A DNA stretch of 64,000 nt from Methylocystis sp. H62 (GTDB lineage Bacteria; Pseudomonadota; Alphaproteobacteria; Rhizobiales; Beijerinckiaceae), in the NCBI RefSeq assembly GCF_015709515.1, contig NZ_JADNQZ010000059.1, forward strand, positions 62,001-126,000, given 5' to 3'. The position numbers and the translations under genes are program-made. The notes below the pieces were generated by a model. The model did not search any database. It was given only the letters and a program-made list of their open reading frames with translations, and was not told where the DNA came from. Positions 62,267-64,000 of the stretch are shown piece by piece; the stretch's first letter is position 1, and each line of letters opens with the position of its first letter.

Positions 62267-62626
62267 TCAGTGATATCGCAGCGCATTCTCTCGCGCGGCG
62301 CTGAAGGCGTAGGGCGGCGTCGCCGCCATCGCCTCGCTGTCGAGGACGAAGGGGCCGCGCTCCAGCGCCACTTGAAGGACCTCCCGCAATCCTCGGAGCA
62401 GAGGCTGGTCGTCGCGGACAACCTTGGCCCGAAGCGCCTCTTGCGCGGCTTCATCCGACCGGCTCGCGAAATCGCGCACCGCCATCGCGACGAATCTGCC
62501 AACGCTGACGCCTTTCTCTTCTGCCGCGGCGCGCACGCGCTCGGCGAAGCCGCCGCCAATGCAAGCCAAGGCGGCATGCGCCACCTTGTCGTTCGAGCAG
62601 GAATTGATCAGATCCACGATGACCAT
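62267..62626 (-). CDS. Hypothetical protein
   Basis: 119 aa from ATG 62626, which has GGAGG upstream; an ATG at 62653 would add nine residues. The sequence is helical, with a regular segment FAERVRAAAEEKGVSVGRFVAMAVRDF that recalls a short DNA- or protein-binding helix pair, but no family is recognised. It has its own transcription unit upstream of dedA on the same strand, 106 bases apart. Confidence 0.65.
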   Translation of the reverse strand: MVIVDLINSCSNDKVAHAALACIGGGFAERVRAAAEEKGVSVGRFVAMAVRDFASRSDEAAQEALRAKVVRDDQPLLRGLREVLQVALERGPFVLDSEAMAATPPYAFSAARENALRYH

Positions 62627-63071
62627 GACGACCTCCGCCCTTGAACGTTCCATGTTTTGGAACCCTTTGTTGGCCGCGGTTGCTTATCTCCGCGACATCA
62701 GTTTCCGTCGCCCCGTTCAGGCGCGTTCGTTCCCGCCAAGCTATCCAGTCAAGCTGAACGTTATCTGTATGACTGCTGAAAAAATTCCGCGTCCGACGAT
62801 CGGACGGGATCTCTCAAGCCCCGCGAACAAGGCTATCGGCGCAAGAGCCGAGAGACTTTCGCTCCCCATGCCGCGCGCTGCCGCCTTCTAACTGAGGGCC
62901 ATGACAGCTTCACGACGAAGTTCGCCGGTAAATCAACGACATAGTGATCAGCCGAGCTGAGGCCGCAGCACGACTCGGGACTCAACTCATGGCCAGAGCA
63001 ATAGTTCCGAGCAGCTGAAAAATTCGTAGATGCGACGCAAAAGATCGTGCGGCGCCGCAGTAGCCTTGCCT
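62627..63071. other. Intergenic region, no supported gene
   Basis: 445 bases. GC content is lower than in the neighbouring genes. A short inverted repeat CGTCCGACGATCGGACG lies near 62790-62807. Open frames here have no ribosome site or recognisable product. Confidence 0.5.
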
Positions 63072-63512
63072 CTACCAACCGCCAATGTTAGGCGCCGACG
63101 CCCAGGGTTCCGTTGGCGGCAGCGGCGCGCCCTTCTGCAACAGCTCGATGGAGATCAAATCCGGCGATTGCACGAAGGCCATATGGCCGTCGCGCGGTGG
63201 CCGATTGATCGTCACGCCCGCCGCCTGCAGCCGCGCGCAAACGTCGTAAATATTATCGACGGCGAAGGCGATGTGACCGAAATTCCGCCCTCCGGAATAT
63301 TCGTGTTCGTCCCAGTTATGGGTGAGTTCGATCGTCGGCGCGCCGTGTTCCTTGGCTTGCGCGGCGTCCTCGGGCGCGGCGAGATAGACGAGCGTATAGC
63401 GCGCCTTTTCGTTCTGGGTGCGGCGCACCTCCTGAAGTCCAAGCACGCCGCAAAAGAATTCAAGCGAGCGGTCGAGGTCGCCGACTCGGATCATGGTGTG
63501 CAGAAATCTCAC
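63072..63512 (-). CDS. gloA: Lactoylglutathione lyase (glyoxalase I)
   Basis: 146 aa. Metal ligands of the nickel-type enzyme are in place: H5, E62 (IELTHNW), H80 (FGHIAFAVD) and E123 (ISIELLQ). It converts the methylglyoxal-glutathione adduct to lactoylglutathione. The C-terminal extension of about 20 residues (PPTEPWASAPN) is common in alphaproteobacteria. Confidence 0.94.
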   Translation of the reverse strand: MRFLHTMIRVGDLDRSLEFFCGVLGLQEVRRTQNEKARYTLVYLAAPEDAAQAKEHGAPTIELTHNWDEHEYSGGRNFGHIAFAVDNIYDVCARLQAAGVTINRPPRDGHMAFVQSPDLISIELLQKGAPLPPTEPWASAPNIGGW

Positions 63513-63628
63513 ATGAGGCTCCTATTTGGTGCGTCCGCCATAATAATAGCGTTCCGCGGGCGCGGATTTGCGCCCACGCCGGGCGCCTGCTAGAGCGCAG
63601 GCGCTCCCAAACACAGGTTCCTATTGAC

Positions 63629-64000
63629 GTGACCGAGACGAAGTCTCTTCCTCGAGCGGCGCCGAGCGTCAAGCTGGCGGCCGCCAAGGCGTCGATCGCC
63701 GCCAGCGCTTTGCTCGCGGCGGCAAAGCTCGCGGCCGGTCTGTGGTCTGGCTCGCTCGCGCTGCTGTCGGAGTCGGGGCACGCCTTCGTGGACACCGGCG
63801 CGACAGTGCTGACCTTCTTCGCGGTGCGCGAAGCAGAAAAGCCGGCGGACGAGGAACATCACTATGGCCATGGCAAATATGAGGCGCTGGCCGCGCTGAT
63901 CCAAACCGGCTTCCTCTTCGGCCTCGCCTTGTTCATCGTCGGCGAAGCCTGGAGGCGGCTGCAGGAGACGGATGTCGTGATCGACGCCGGCTGGCCGATC
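63629..64000 (+). CDS. Cation diffusion facilitator family transporter (partial)
   Basis: 124 codons from a GTG at 63629 to the window end. The N-terminal helices and the CDF signatures GSLALLSESGHAFVDTGAT and HHYGHGKYEALAAL are clear; H50 and D54 (with H85-type histidines) belong to the transport site. It exports divalent metals such as zinc, iron or manganese. The metal specificity cannot be read from this part. It is divergent from gloA. Confidence 0.9.
   Translation, partial: MTETKSLPRAAPSVKLAAAKASIAASALLAAAKLAAGLWSGSLALLSESGHAFVDTGATVLTFFAVREAEKPADEEHHYGHGKYEALAALIQTGFLFGLALFIVGEAWRRLQETDVVIDAGWPI

Noticed and set aside
62833-63078. 81-codon minus-strand frame overlapping the gloA stop
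   Set aside because: Composition is unlike real neighbours and it has no ribosome site.

Overview
The window is one GC-rich (about 60-65 %) chromosomal segment of an alphaproteobacterium, most likely a member of the Hyphomicrobiales. The evidence is the rplJ-rplL-rpoB-rpoC operon with alphaproteobacterial-type proteins, an RpoH-type sigma factor, an HWE-family histidine kinase, the ppiC-argJ-mutT and nth-DUF2244 neighbourhoods, and several short palindromic repeat families typical of this order. A methylotroph of the Methylocystis/Methylosinus kind would fit, but no C1-metabolism gene is present to prove it. I see no prophage, integrase, insertion sequence, tRNA, rRNA or CRISPR array.

Layout. 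1-4.8 kb: a SulP anion transporter followed by a HyfB-like proton-channel subunit (cut by the window edge), divergent from an OmpR/EnvZ-type two-component pair. 4.8-7.4 kb: an Lrp-type regulator divergent from an arginine-to-proline module (ornithine cyclodeaminase plus an amidinohydrolase-fold enzyme). 7.4-10.8 kb: AhpC-type peroxiredoxin with an ABM-fold monooxygenase and a small unknown protein, a glycine-zipper lipoprotein, an SRAP (abasic-site) protein and a GNAT. 10.9-14.7 kb: a PRPP/stress-type cluster (Prs paralogue, alpha/beta hydrolase, phosphoribosyltransferase) holding two genes that look frameshifted (an HPF/RaiA-like protein and a COG2187-type kinase). 14.8-25.6 kb: L,D-transpeptidase, YidD, then rpoC, rpoB, rplL and rplJ on the minus strand. 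26-33.9 kb: pheT/pheS, a Pta-domain protein, a YgjP-type metalloprotein, a SCO copper chaperone. 34-39.8 kb: HerA-like ATPase, RpoH-type sigma factor, an M48 protease/DUF898 pair, an SDR. 39.8-43.9 kb: an ABC importer of unknown substrate, and a DUF559 gene embedded in a cluster of repeats. 43.2-46 kb: a three-gene minus-strand unit (membrane alpha/beta hydrolase, small membrane protein, flavodiiron-like MBL protein). 46.2-57.3 kb: parE, an HWE kinase, DUF2252, mutT, a lipoprotein, argJ, a parvulin and glnE. 57.6-64 kb: DUF815 ATPase, a DUF429-like gene of lower GC, secreted and small membrane proteins, nth, DUF2244, DedA, glyoxalase I and the start of a cation diffusion facilitator.

Functional logic. 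The informational core (rpoBC, rplJL, pheST, parE, rpoH) is surrounded by stress and homeostasis genes: peroxide (AhpC), abasic sites (SRAP, Nth), oxidised nucleotides (MutT), methylglyoxal (GloA), envelope quality (parvulin, M48, YidD, Ldt) and nitrogen control (GlnE, Lrp/OCD). The least explained parts are the SulP-HyfB pair with its neighbouring two-component system, the decayed PRPP cluster, the repeat-nested DUF559 gene, and the hydrolase/membrane/MBL unit. At least four families of dispersed palindromic elements lie between genes, and one of them forms the 5' end of a secreted-protein gene.
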